Of a stretch of DNA of 64,000 nt, positions 23,898 to 35,175 are shown one piece after another; within the stretch, counting starts at the first letter, position 1, and each line of letters opens with the position of its first letter. The DNA is from Gaeumannomyces sp. JS-464 (taxonomy: Eukaryota; Ascomycota; Sordariomycetes; Magnaporthales; Magnaporthaceae): assembly GCA_002197995.1 (NCBI GenBank), contig NGZR01000001.1:7068001-7132000 (forward strand), given 5' to 3'. A program made the translations under genes and the position numbers. The notes beneath the pieces were generated by a model that saw nothing but the letters and a program-made list of their open reading frames with translations, searched no databases and was not told the DNA's origin.

Positions 23898-24552
23898 CTA
23901 AGCCGACTGGGGGTGGTTGGCGGTGATCAGGGCCTCGAGCTTGGGAGGGACGGCGCCGACGACCTCGTCGGCCTTTCTCGCCGTCCTTGAAGAGCAGGAA
24001 GGTGGGCATGGCGCGGACGCCGTACTCCTGGGAGACGGCGGGCAGCTGGTCGACGTCGACCTTGACGTAGTGGATGTTGGGGAACTTCTCGGACCACCTG
24101 TTTGCAGGAAGGAAGAAGGCAAGCGTTTGTTAATTTTTCTTTCTTTTTTTTCGGCAACATCCTAAATCAAACAGGAGAAAGATGAAGAAGAAAAGAGTAA
24201 ATGGGGTACGATGAAAGCAGAGAGGACGGAGAGAGACGTACTCGGTGATCTTGGGCGAGATCATCTTGCAAGGGCCGCACCAGATGGCGTAGAAGTCGAC
24301 GAGGACGACCTTGTGGAGGGCCAGCGCGGCCTTGAACTCCTCTCCGGTCTTGACCTCGTGGACAGTCATGTTTGCGGGGGTGCTGCGGAAGCCTCGAACG
24401 GGTGCTTGTGTCGCGCGGGCGAGGGGTGTCGCTACTGCTGCTGGTGTTCTCCTGGCGGCGGCGGAGGCGAGTCTTTGTGTTGTTGCGGTGACGGAAGGTC
24501 GAACGAGGATTGTGGTGGTGGGGAGGATTGACTTGATGAATAGCCTGGACAT
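23898..24552 (-). CDS. Mitochondrial thioredoxin (frame broken once)
   Basis: Small dithiol-disulfide oxidoreductase, predicted in the mitochondrial matrix. Exon 1 (24242-24552) encodes a 60-residue presequence that is Arg/Ser/Ala-rich with no acidic residue ([14 protein letters not shown]...), then the thioredoxin fold with the active site WCGPCK and MISPKITE. The intron is 24098-24241 (GTACGT donor, CAAACAG acceptor). Exon 2 gives [19 protein letters not shown] and [12 protein letters not shown], including the cis-proline MPT, and ends [14 protein letters not shown]. The frame breaks after KDGE: the plus strand reads TTT at 23974-23976 where two T would keep [12 protein letters not shown] in frame. 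This is a one-base homopolymer insertion in a highly conserved protein, almost certainly a sequence error. Electrons would come from a mitochondrial thioredoxin reductase. Confidence 0.9.
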
Positions 24553-25692
24553 TTTTTTTTTCGGGTTTGAGAGAAAGGTGACGTGGGGCGGGGTTATTAT
24601 TATATACTAGTAAGGCCGAAAGGGATATGTACAAGGCAGGAGGAGTATAGGTAGGTGGCACGAGGATGGGATGGATGGAACTGGAACTCTCAGGTAGGTA
24701 CCCTCGCTCCCTCGCTGATGCGCGATTGGAAATACCCAGAACTGCGGGCTTTGCGGAGGGGCGAGCCTGCTGGGTCGGAGCGCTGCATGAGCGGCTTGGC
24801 TCAATCAGGAAAACCCCATCAAAATGCTGGGGCTGAGTTGCTCCGGGCGGCTGCGGGCATTGACTAATCGCGATTCCATCTCGATAGTGACAAATCACGC
24901 AACCTGGGGCACTAACATATTCACATTTGATCTCACATTTTATGTTTATCTCAGTGATTGAACACGCAAAAAAAAATAGTATTAAAAGCCATGCAGCTAT
25001 TCGCCCAAGGCGTGGAAGTATTACAGTTATTAGAGTAGCTGTGACTTTTCGACCTACCATTGAAAAGTCAAGCTTCGGAAATAGCTATCACTGATAATAT
25101 GTTAGCAGAGTCCGTCACCATTGCCCCTCGCCCCAGCACCCAGCGATGACGCGGGCCTGGCAGTACGACAGGGAAGAGCTTCAGGTGGGGACTCCAGCTG
25201 AAGACGTGCTGCCGGCAGTCGGGCAATCTCGTCACGGCGGCTTGCGAGTGACAAATCTGCACGCTGCCGACGACCAACAACCAAACCCCGCTGCACCCAA
25301 GCTCGGGCGGCTCCGTTGGACGTCGGCCTTGACACTTGAGCGCGCAGTCCCAGAGCTTCACGATTAGACGCGTCTGTCCTTACATATCATCTGGCCGGGA
25401 CGCCCATCTGATGGTCCGAAACAGATTGGACTTACCACAGACATATTATAATCCCATTAATCGTTGCAAGACGAACCCTAAGGAAAGAGTGTTATACATG
25501 CTGACGGCATCGATGTCAAGAGAATAGGATCTAAAGGAGGAACAGAGATATCCAAAAAGCAGCCAATCCCAAGCCCCAGGAGGTCTACGCCCCGAACACA
25601 AACCCGGCCCAGTAAGCAGCTGTTCCATTTAGTATAACACTAAAAGGACCAAAAAATATTGGATAAAGCAAGGCGCCGTGAGCACATGATAA
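24553..25692. other. Intergenic, thioredoxin promoter side
   Basis: About 1.1 kb between the thioredoxin start and the stop of the sulfate permease gene. Upstream of the ATG lie a short T tract and an AT-rich segment at about 24590-24610. AT-rich sequence recurs at about 24900-25110. No gene is supported. Confidence 0.45.
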
Positions 25693-28329
25693 TTACGACC
25701 GCGTGTGGCTCTGAATGCTCTGAATGGCGCTCTCAACAGCCTCGGCAACGTCCACGTGGAAGAAGGGCCTATTAAGCCCATACACGGGTACCAGCCTGCC
25801 TCCCGCAGAGTTGCCCCGGGATGAGCTGACAGCGCTCTTCTCCGGGTCCTCGGGGTCGTCGCGACGCTCCAACAACGGCGCACCCTCGGGCCTCTCCACG
25901 ATCGATACACTAAAGAGCGGCGTCCACGAGGGCGTGGCTTGTCCTGTCTTGGGGCTGCCGTCTGAGTCGCCCTCCCGGTCTTTGGTGTCGATTTCGGATA
26001 CGCCACGGGATGTGTCGCTTGAAGGATCAGGGTCCTCAAAGCCGAAGCCCGCGGCCACGAGTGCACGCTTGGTCCATCGGTTGCCAACCGCAGCGAAGTG
26101 CCACTCAACTGGTGATGGTGCTGCGTGTTTCGCGAATTGGTTCTTGAGGTCGATGAGCGCTTGCACCGACGTCACATCCACGTGGTTAACTCCGCTGAAG
26201 TCGAGGACCACGGCGCGCAGGATCGGCCGAGATGCCAAATCTTCTGACACTGCCTGACCGCGGCGCGGCCCGGGGTCATTCCATGGACGGTCCTGTATCT
26301 GTTGTTAGCCGGGTCCCAGTCACTCCTGTCCGAGTTGTAATCGGGCGAATACGAACCCCAATCTTGGCGAAATTATCGAGCATGGTGCGACGTGTCTTGC
26401 TGTAGATATAGATGGTGAGGAGGTCGAGGTGCGCCGCCGAGTTTGTGTAGTTGAAGCCGTCTGGGAATTTGTACACAAAGACTCCAGGGTGGACCTGCTG
26501 GATCGGGATGTCTGGGTTCGAGTTGTCGTGGCGTTTCTCGTCAAGGTAAGCATCCCGGCCGCTCTTTGACGCAGCCAGCTCCTCGGGCGTAGCACCCGAG
26601 GTGCTGGTGGTTGTGTAAATTTGCGTCTGGCCTAGGAAGCGTCCGGGCGACCGGGCAGTCCTGAACAGAAGGAGCGCAAGAGAGGCGACCATGTTGAGAT
26701 AAATGCCATTCTCGATGTTGGTGAAGATGGTCAGGAGCACGCCGGCGAAAAACATAATGACCTCGATGGGCGACGTCATCCAGAACTGATAGACGGTACG
26801 TGGCGGGGTGATGAGATCGCCAACGGCGTGGATGATCATGGCCGCCAGGCTGGACGAGGGGATGTAGAAGAACACGGAAGTCAGGACGTAGAGTGCTAGA
26901 AGGACGATAGCGGCGGTGAAAATGCCAGCCAGGGGTGTGCGAACGCCAGCCTTCGCTTTGATGGCCGTCCGGGAAAAGGATCCTGTGGCAGGGTAACCGC
27001 CAAGAAATGGGCCGAACACGTTGGAGAAGCCAATAGCGACGAGTTCCTGTGACGGGTTGATGATGTAGTTATTGATGCGGCCAAACGACTTCGAAATGGC
27101 AATATGCTCGATGATAAGCACAATGATGGTGACAGGCAAATCTGGTAAAACAGCGTCGAGGACCCTCTTGCTCATGACGGGAGCTCCGGTGTGTTGGAAC
27201 CCTGTTGCAGGAATGAAGCCCACTTAGTATCTGGCCGTGTATCCGTCTCGATATCTGAGGTGCCTGCAGATTGTACAAAACACAGCTAAGGCGTAGCAGG
27301 GCAGTGAACTTACCACTAGGGACCGGCCCGAGGATCTTGAACTTTGCCTTCTTGGCATCAGTGACGTTGCGGTTGACCAGATAACTAATTAGGATGTACA
27401 GCAGGATTACAAAGGCCATTCGGAGGGTAGCAATAAAGAACCACATCTTCTGCTTCCGCGGCTGTCTCTTGGCCATGAAATCGCAAAAGCCGCGGATAAG
27501 GTAGAGCATTGCGAGGGCGGAGAGCCCCATGGCTGCGTCTAGCTTGGTCTGTGGCAGGGCCTTGAGGGTGTTGATGATGACCATGTAGGTTGCGTCGCGG
27601 GTGTTGACACTGCTGAGGCCCATCATGGTTGGCACCTGACCGCAGGCGATGCTGATGGCGGCGCCTGTCATAAAAGACGCGATCGCGGTAAGGGAGATGA
27701 ACTCGACGATAAAGCCAAGACGAAGTAGGCCCAGGCTGAGTAGGACCGCACCGGAAAGCAGGGCCAGACAGCGCGCGATCTGCTCGGCAGGGATGTCGGG
27801 CTGTGTATCGTGAACTCTGATCACGATGTTTCCCACAATGGTGGACATGACGGCCACCGTACCGATCGTTATGTCTTTGCTTGTGGCGAATGCCCAATAC
27901 AGGAGGAAACCGACGAATGAGGTGTAAAGCCCGAACTCGGGCGGCAGCTGCGCCAGCCCAGCGTAGGCCATGCCTTGTGGCACAACCACAAAGCCCACGG
28001 TTATCCCTGGCTGGGGTCAGCATCTATGCGGCATCAGATAGATGCGTGTAAGTGATAAATTTGGGAGTCCTTACCGGCAATCAGATCCCCGACCAGCCAT
28101 GTCAAGTTGTAATGCCAGATCCAGTCGACGAAGGGAAACAGCGAGCGCACGTAGGACCCGACGCTCTGCCTCGTTGGCACGAGCTGCAGCAGCGCGTCCT
28201 TGGCGGTAGGCTCGGTCTCGACATAGCGGGAGACGCCAATGGGATCCGCGGGGATGCCGGCGCGCCTCTCCTTGTTGTACAGGTCGTGTCGATCCCGAAA
28301 AAGCGGGCGGCGGAGCGACCGAGCGCCAT
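25693..28329 (-). CDS. SulP-family sulfate permease with STAS domain
   Basis: Plasma-membrane sulfate/H+ symporter of about 795 residues, in the fungal CYS-13/CYS-14 (SUL1/2) group. Visible: pre-membrane motif RYNLTWLVGDLIAG-like (HYNLTWLVGDLIAG), the SulP signature region QGMAYAGLAQLPPEFGLYTS, about ten further hydrophobic segments (GFIVEFISLTAIASFMTGAA, VIMFFAGVLLTIFTNIENGI), then a cytoplasmic STAS domain (WNDPGPRRG, AVVLDFSGVNHVDVTSVQAL). Exons: 28075-28329, 27314-28006, 26357-27201 and 25693-26292. Introns 28007-28074, 27202-27313 and 26293-26356 carry good donors and branch sites. The start MALGRSAARFFGID is in another frame from LYNKERRAGIPADP. One base appears missing at about 28285. 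Members of this family are normally induced by sulfur starvation; I see no defined site here. Confidence 0.9.
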
Positions 28330-31300
28330 GGCGAGCAGATGTCTTCTTTGCTCTCAGCTTCTCGTCCGGGCGAGGGTTCCCAGGTGCAAGCGAAGGGTGC
28401 TGTGCCAAGCTGTGGGATGCTTCAGGGCCAAGAGGACTGGTTGCCCTGATGTGTCGAGGCCAAGAAAGGTGGCTGACGGGAGGGTGTTCCAGGTGGTTTG
28501 CTTGTCCGCCCGAGCCAGGAGAGTGGCAGTAGGTTGGTCCTCGCACGAGGACTGAGGAGGAACAACACAACCGTTGCGCGCACGTCCAGGCTTTTATGTA
28601 TCGAAGCTGAGCCTTCGTTTATTTGCGCACAGCAGGCATAGAAGCGGAGACGCGACAGCCACCTAGACCCCAGCTGCCCAGGCGGGAGCTATACCAGGGT
28701 GGAAGGCAGGTGCATGCTGGTCGTGCCTTGAGACGAGTTGGAAGCGGCCTGTCTGGTTGAGACGGGGATAACTGATCTCCCCTCAGGCCAGATCGGCGAG
28801 AAAAGCACCAAGGATGGGAAAGTTAGGGGTTAATGATACGCACAGAAGGCACTTCCACGCCGCCCCTGAGCCAGGCCAGCCTGCAAGTACTCTGTACCGC
28901 CGCCACTGTCGGGCGGGCGAGGGTCGTCACGTCGTCCATTTGCGTTTTGCTCCTGAAGCACGGCACGCAGCCAAACCATTGACACACGAGGTTTACCATG
29001 CAAGGTGATGTTGGGGTGGAGGGTGGGGCTGACCCTCCTGCATGCCTAGCAGACGGGAAGCTCCACGCGGAGGGAAGGTGGGCAAGTCGCTCTGATGGAA
29101 GGTGCCAGTGGACATGGGTATCCCAAGGTACCCCAGCCCAGAGGTGCCGGGCAAGAGCTCGAATTGGGGCGTGAGCTAAAGGACGCGGAAATCGAATAAT
29201 AAACCCACGTTTTCAGCCACCGTGGTCGATATCGTCAGCCCTCTATCACGTCTTTGAGCCTCGAGGGAAACGCAATTTGCGCCGCTCTATGCGAAACCTA
29301 CAGCTATTGAGTCTGGGATTCGGCGATGTGTACAAACTCTAGATACGGCTGGAGGGGTCCAGCTGCACCCTACACAGGGATGCCACCGCAGGGTGTGGCC
29401 CCCTAAGCCGCTAGTGCGAGGGAGGCTCTTGATTGGGTCCTAGTGCCCGACCTCATCCTCGGCGCAAATGGCGACATCGACTCGACCCGCAATGACGTCG
29501 CCTCGTGAACCAACGATGGTCGAGAGCTCAACGTCAAATCCGCCGCTGGTGCCCTGCGGAAGGACCGCCGGCTGACCTCAAAGTGCATGGGTGCATCGTT
29601 TGTGCGGATAGCGTAGTACGGAGAGTGAGGAGGCGATAGCCCCCCACGTTTTTGAGGCCTTTGAGTGCGACGTCGAGTGCCACCTCGGTCTAGCACAGCA
29701 CGTGTTTGTCCGCTTCGCTCTGGAGCCAACTTCCATTGGCCTGGCTCAACGTTGCTCAATATAACTTAGGTAGGCCAAACCAGCCACCGACCAAGCATGC
29801 AAGGATTTACCAAAGACAAAGGCTTTGTTGTAGGGTCATCGGATACGCCTGCACGCCGATGTGTGTGGTCTTCTCCCTATATTCTTTCTCAGCTCAATGC
29901 GGCCACCTTCGTCTTCCGTCCGACCCTCTCCTTTCCTAATACGCTCCGTTTGATATGTGGCTTCTTTGGATTAGTGCCCGCGGCTGCTTGGAAGGTGCTC
30001 TGGTTAAGACACATGCGACTTATTCCCTCTTTTAGGACGAACCTGGCCATCTTGCCTTGGTGGGAATCGTCTCTCGTGCTCTCCTACCATTCCTGCTCCC
30101 TCATTTTCTCTTGTAGGACACGCGCCTGCCATGCCAACGAGGAAGTCGTGCGCCTGCCTCCTCGCCGGCTCAGCTGGGCACGCGACAGGACAGCAATTAC
30201 AGTTCCCCATGAAGATGAGCCCCTGGATGCCATCTTGCCATCCAGGCCATAACAACCGACTCTATCTGCCTGGAGGGCAGTTGCTCTGTCTTGGTTGCCC
30301 CGAAGACCTCCAGGCTCATGTTCATGCAACCTTTCTCCACAAGGCTCTTGGGGCTATTGGATCCTTCTCGCGCAAAAACACCGCCTGGGGCGATTGCGTG
30401 ATCCAGCCACGCACTGTCGTCATACCTAGCCCTCAGGAGCACCTCAGCTTGCGGTCAAAACTATTGCTAATATTTCTGTGGCTAGTGAACCACGTCCCCA
30501 CGGAGACGGGCCTGTTGTTCAGTAACGGAAGCCCCGACACGATATTGATAAGGTCCCGGCACATATCATCCCGCGCAGCCCCCATCCCTCCTCGCCATAG
30601 TCGCTTGTCTCTTTTTGCTCCTTTGAGTTATTCGGGATTCCGTGATGCCTGGGCCGGGAGTCGAGTACGATCTGGACCTCCTCACCTCGCTTAACTTGTC
30701 TAAACCGCGACTAGCTCAACCCCAAAGCGACATTTCCTAGGTCCCGGGTCATGCGAATAGGCCATCTCATCCGAACCCAAGGACTGGCTACGCTGCTAGG
30801 GCCGCCCCTGGATGCCCACGGGTGGTGGAGTGTGTTCTACGGCCGAAGGCCGCGACTTGGCAGGGAGCCTGCTGCATTGCTGCATCCATATGCCCTTCAT
30901 CCCTTCACCCACGCTCCATGGCGTCGGCTTTCCGCGCAGCACCAACTGAGCGACGCTTTGGGGCTTAGCAGGAGGTGCCGTTGAAGAGCTCGGCTCGGCG
31001 AATGTGGTATCTCATCTTGACAAAGCTTACGTAGGGAGGATCCGAACTAGAGCTCAGAAAGGTATTCCTCTGATAGGTCGTTCCGTGAGGATACCCATCG
31101 TCGCAAGTCATTCACTGCAATATAGTACAGTACAGCAAAGAGTTTTTCCCCAACTCATAATCAGTCGGCGTTCCATCATAACCATGATACCTCAAGCCGT
31201 CAGGTGGGACTGAAGAGGCAATGCACGGAATTAATCCTTCAATCCATCCCTTGTTTGCGTTTATAGAGAGATCCAACGAACTAAGCCCATTGGAAAACGA

Positions 31301-31671
31301 ATCTCCTGTTGCTGCCATATATTGGCCCGGGTCTGCCAACAATCAACAGTTGTTACAGGCCGATTACGAAATCGTTCGTCTCGAGTCTTCTCTGAATACA
31401 CATTAGTAAACCAACACGGCCGTGATTGTCTCTTATTTTGGGACACAGACTTTCTATTCATCTGGCTCCATTCACCTAACTTTTTGCCATAGAATGATCT
31501 GCCCGACGGCGGAGCGCAATACTGCTCCTCCTGGGACCCCCATGGCATCCCGACGCCGCAGTCAGCCGGCGAGCCAGTCGAGCCCGAAATCGCCAGCCCT
31601 CTAGCTTTTGCCGACAGACAATTCAGCGCTCCAATACCTTCTGCGCAGCCCCCATCTCTCCCGAGAAGAGC
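28330..31671. other. Gene-poor intergenic region
   Basis: About 3.3 kb without a supportable gene. It includes the promoter of the sulfate permease (minus) at its left end and that of the bHLH gene (plus) at its right end. Open frames of up to about 190 codons (such as 30131-30694, plus) have no domain, signal or protein-like composition. A weak echo of a flavin monooxygenase motif around 29430-29510 is described in the findings. Confidence 0.45.
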
Positions 31672-32096
31672 ATGATCACCAACAAAGGCTGGACTCTCGA
31701 GCCAGGAGCAGGATCGGCGGCAGCAGTCGCAGCCGAGGCGGCGTCCAAGCGCAAGGCGCACCGCGTCTCGGAAAAGGCGCGACGAGACCGCTTGACGGGC
31801 GCCATCCGGGACCTCGAGGCCCTGCTTACAGTCGGGTACAGCCCCGGACAGGACGAGGCGCTGGACGAGGCGGGCCAGCTGAGCGCGCTGTCGTCCAAGG
31901 CGGATATTGTGGAGCTGGCGATCCGGTACATCAAGCTGCTCAGGCGGGAGAGAGGCGCCGCCGCAGCCAAGGTAGGAGGAGGAAAAAGGAAAAACGGTTC
32001 CTTGAGCCTAGGGCGCTGCAGCTCGATCTGCGCGAGGAGGCATCTGTGGACGCGGAACTGCCTCAATCGCCGTCGATGAGAGAGGAGTCTGGGTAG
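31672..32096 (+). CDS. Small bHLH transcription factor, PHO4/NUC-1-like
   Basis: Nuclear DNA-binding protein. The basic region AHRVSEKARRDRL has His, Glu and Arg at the positions that read CACGTG E-boxes (H-x3-E-x3-R). Helix 1 is followed by a loop of about 16 residues and helix 2 SKADIVELAIRYIKLLRRER, typical of the PHO4/NUC-1 phosphate regulators. Read straight through, the ORF from the ATG at 31672 gives 135 residues ending at 32079. A 50-nt candidate intron at 31972-32021 (GTAGGA donor, GCTGCAG acceptor) instead joins AAK to LDLREEASVDAELPQSPSMR and ends at 32096, giving about 124 residues with a more protein-like tail. I prefer the spliced form, but its branch site is weak. It is much shorter than NUC-1, and an upstream exon with an activation domain may be missing. 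Confidence 0.7.
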
Positions 32097-32858
32097 GTCG
32101 GCTTCGGAGACTAGGAAGCGTGGAGGGTAGCACAGGCCCTAGAGCGGGAACAATTTATCTGGTGCTCAAGGGATAGTCGTTTGCCACATGTAGAGGTGCA
32201 AGGCATTTTGGATGGTGACGAGGGGATCGCAGTAACAGCGGGCGAGGAGGGGACGCGTGGACATGTTGGGGTTTTATAATATGCCGTTTTCAATACGCTT
32301 AGCTTCTCCATCAGTACCTAGCCGCGCACTGCACTCAATCTTTCATTTGATCGAAGGCATTCGTAAGCCGCGCTTGCTGCAGCGTCCTCCGGGCTTGCGC
32401 CGACTGCAAGGAGAAAAGGGGTACCGTGCGCAAGCCCGAAGACCAAACACTGTGCGATTCAGGGGCTAACGTTGTGCGCTGGCCTCCGAAATGACCTCAC
32501 TTCTCAATGTTCGATCGCTTCCTAGAGACAGACCGTGTCCTTTTGAGCTGCGCAGGCTCAATCTTGTAGTAAGGAAGCCCCGCCTACATCGCCACGACCG
32601 AGATATTCCGGGCATCTGATCTTTCGCATCTAAGCAATCTATTACCGCCTCTATTAATTCTGCCAATGTCTAACTGCGTACTTTGGTACAATCTATGATG
32701 TTTCGCTTTATACCCAGCCTTTTTCCTGCCTCATTTAAACCGCCCGACCCTCACCTAAAAAGAGAGTACAGCAAAAACCGCCGAGACTGCTTCCTTGTTC
32801 ATAGGTTGATCCCAGTTTCAAATGCCACACATTCCCTCCCAGCAAATCTTTGAGCTGC
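32097..32858. other. Convergent intergenic region
   Basis: About 760 bp between the stops of the bHLH and MFS genes. No open frame has protein character. It presumably holds both 3' untranslated regions. Confidence 0.45.
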
Positions 32859-35175
32859 TCAAGGGTTGCTGACATAGCTCTGCGCCCGCCTCAAATCCTC
32901 CATGTCCCTAGCCGGCTCCTGCGTGGCGGCGACGTTGCCCTTTTCCACGTCCGCGTCCGACGACGACGAGAGTCCCTCCTCGACCTCGCCGTCCTCACCG
33001 CCGTAGGCATACTTGCTCCGGCGGCGAATGGCAGCGCCGTAGCGCCAAAACAGGAACGGTATAGCGCAGCAGGCGACGCTGATGAAGGCGATCAGCGTCG
33101 AGGCCCACTGGTCGCCCAGGCGCTCGTACATCTGCTCCGTAAAGAGCACAACGGCAGCGCCCCAAAAGCTTCTGATAAAGGTCTTGGCAGCCAGTGCCGA
33201 AGCGGCCTGGTGCTGGTACGAGTCCACCAGGTAGTTGTTGGCCGAGTTGTACAGGAAGATGAAGCCGAAGCCGACGCAGAAGCCGCCCATGGCCGGGCCG
33301 GCCCACGACAGCTGGGGGTAGGAGCTCCAGGCGAAGATGAAGAGGCCTATCGGGATGAACCAGCAGCTGCACATCATGGGGATCAGCCGCACCTCGGCCG
33401 GCGGCTTGCCGTTGTGCTTGCGCACCAGCTTGAGGTAATGGTTGTTGACGAAGGGGGCGCAGAATGCCGAGATGAGGACCTGTGTGCTGTGTCAGCACAA
33501 CACATCAGCGCAACAAGAACTTGGGAGGAGTTGTTGGTTGAACTTACGCCGATAGCGCAGGGAATAAACATGAGACCGGTCTGTCCAGCCGTGAAACCTT
33601 TACCCTTCTGGTATATAATCGGGAACGCAATGAAGAACCTGAACGAACAATATTAACAACGAGATCAGTATCCATGCATCACTTTGGGCTAGCTTCTCGG
33701 AAGTAAAACTTACATGTATAGCAAGCCATACAGCACACTCATGTACAGCGAGATCAGGAAAACAATCAGCTCGCCAAACAGCAGCTGGAACGGCCGGATG
33801 AGGAAGATGCCCAGCCTCTCGCCCGTGGGCCGCATATCCAGATCCTGCTCCGTGACGTGGTCCTGCTCGCCCGTCTCGCGCCTCAGCCTCCTGGCGCGAC
33901 GAGCCAAAATCGTGGGCGCGTACGTCTCGGGCACGGTGAAGGTGATCAGGATCCACACGACGCCGGCAAGGATGAGCTGGATCCAGTACAGCCACCTCCA
34001 GTTGGTCGCGTCGGCCAGGTAGCCGCCGACGAGGGGGCCGATGGCCGGGCCGATGAAGGGCGCCGCGCTGAAGGCCGCCATGGGCACGCCGCGCTCCTCG
34101 TTGTGCCAGAGGTCGGCCAGCGTGCCGCCGACGAGCGTCATCGGGGCCGAGAAGGCGATGCCGTCGATGGCGCGGCAGACCAGGAGCGTCTCGATGTTGG
34201 TCGCCAGCGCGCAGGGGATGATGAAGATGACGGCTACGAGGAGGGTGGAGCCGCTGTGGAAGAAGCAAGCCACTGTCAGTAAATCCACTTTACGAACTGT
34301 CAGGGATGGAATATAGGTCGGGCCATCAAGGTGCGTACTAGATGATGCGTCTGCCGTAAATCTCAGAGAGGGGTGCGAAGATCATGGGACCTGTGGGGAA
34401 TGATAGTCAGCCTTTAGTAGACCAAGGGAACCTAACCAGCCAACTCCCGGAAGATTGAGATAAACGCACCGACGCCAAAGCCAACAACAAAGACGGTGAT
34501 GCTGACCAGCGCCACCTCCTGGCTAACGCCAAACTCGTCGACCACGCCGGCGATGTCGGCCGTGATGACGCTCGACGCGAAGGCGACGACGAAGCAGGTG
34601 AGCGCCACGATCATAGTAGCATACCACTTGAACGCTTTGGACCAGTTCTTGGGGTTCTCCCTGTCGCCCGGCACAAACGCCACGAGCCTGTAGGGGCGCC
34701 CGTCGGGGCCCCGACGCTCGGCGGGGCCGGGGATCTCGCCGGCCGGGTTCTCGGTCGTGAACTCGTCAAAGTTGGCGTCGGCCGTCAGGGTCCGGTACGG
34801 CAGGTTCACATCCAGCTGCGGGTCCGCGTGCCGCTCCTTGTGCGCGTTGCTGCCCGACGTGACGGTGGACGACCTTGATCGCCGGCGCCCCATCGGGTTG
34901 CCGCTGCTGGTGCTGCTGCGGTGGTGGCGGTCTCTTGACGCCCTCAGTGGTGACGATGGCGACGGCGCCGGTGCCTCTGATGCCCCTACTTTCCCAGGTG
35001 GGAGTGTGGCCTTGGGCCGGGGCACGATGGACTGGTACTGGGCATCTCCCTGGCTGCTTCCGCCTTCTTCGACCGACCGCCGTGGGTCGTGTCCGTCTAG
35101 GGCATTTTCTGGCGGCTGGCGGGCTTCTCGATTTGCGACACCGGCAGTGCCTGGTGTAAATACGATACCTTCCAT
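32859..35175 (-). CDS. MFS transporter, DHA1 family (drug:H+ antiporter 1)
   Basis: Plasma-membrane exporter of 669 residues with 12 predicted membrane segments. It has a hydrophilic Ser/Pro-rich N-terminus of about 160 residues, then the family entry motif [13 protein letters not shown], a loop-2 motif in LSEIYGRR, and motif C-like [13 protein letters not shown]. The C-terminus is acidic ([15 protein letters not shown]). Exons: 34470-35175, 34339-34390, 33714-34253, 33548-33638 and 32859-33479. Introns of 68-85 nt all show GTGCGT/GTACGC/GTAAGT donors and CAG acceptors, and total coding length is 2,010 nt with an intact frame. The family (TPO, FLR1, QDR relatives) exports polyamines, azoles and other compounds; the substrate here cannot be told. 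Start: ATG at 35173-35175. Confidence 0.88.

Noticed and set aside
30131..30694. 187-codon plus-strand ORF in the gene-poor region
   Set aside because: Composition looks like random GC-rich translation, with no domain, splice pattern or secretion signal.
24553..31671. tRNA or 5S rRNA genes in intergenic DNA
   Set aside because: No stretch showed a paired A box and GGTTCRANNCC-type B box or a 5S-like core by eye; tRNAscan-SE and Infernal would be decisive.
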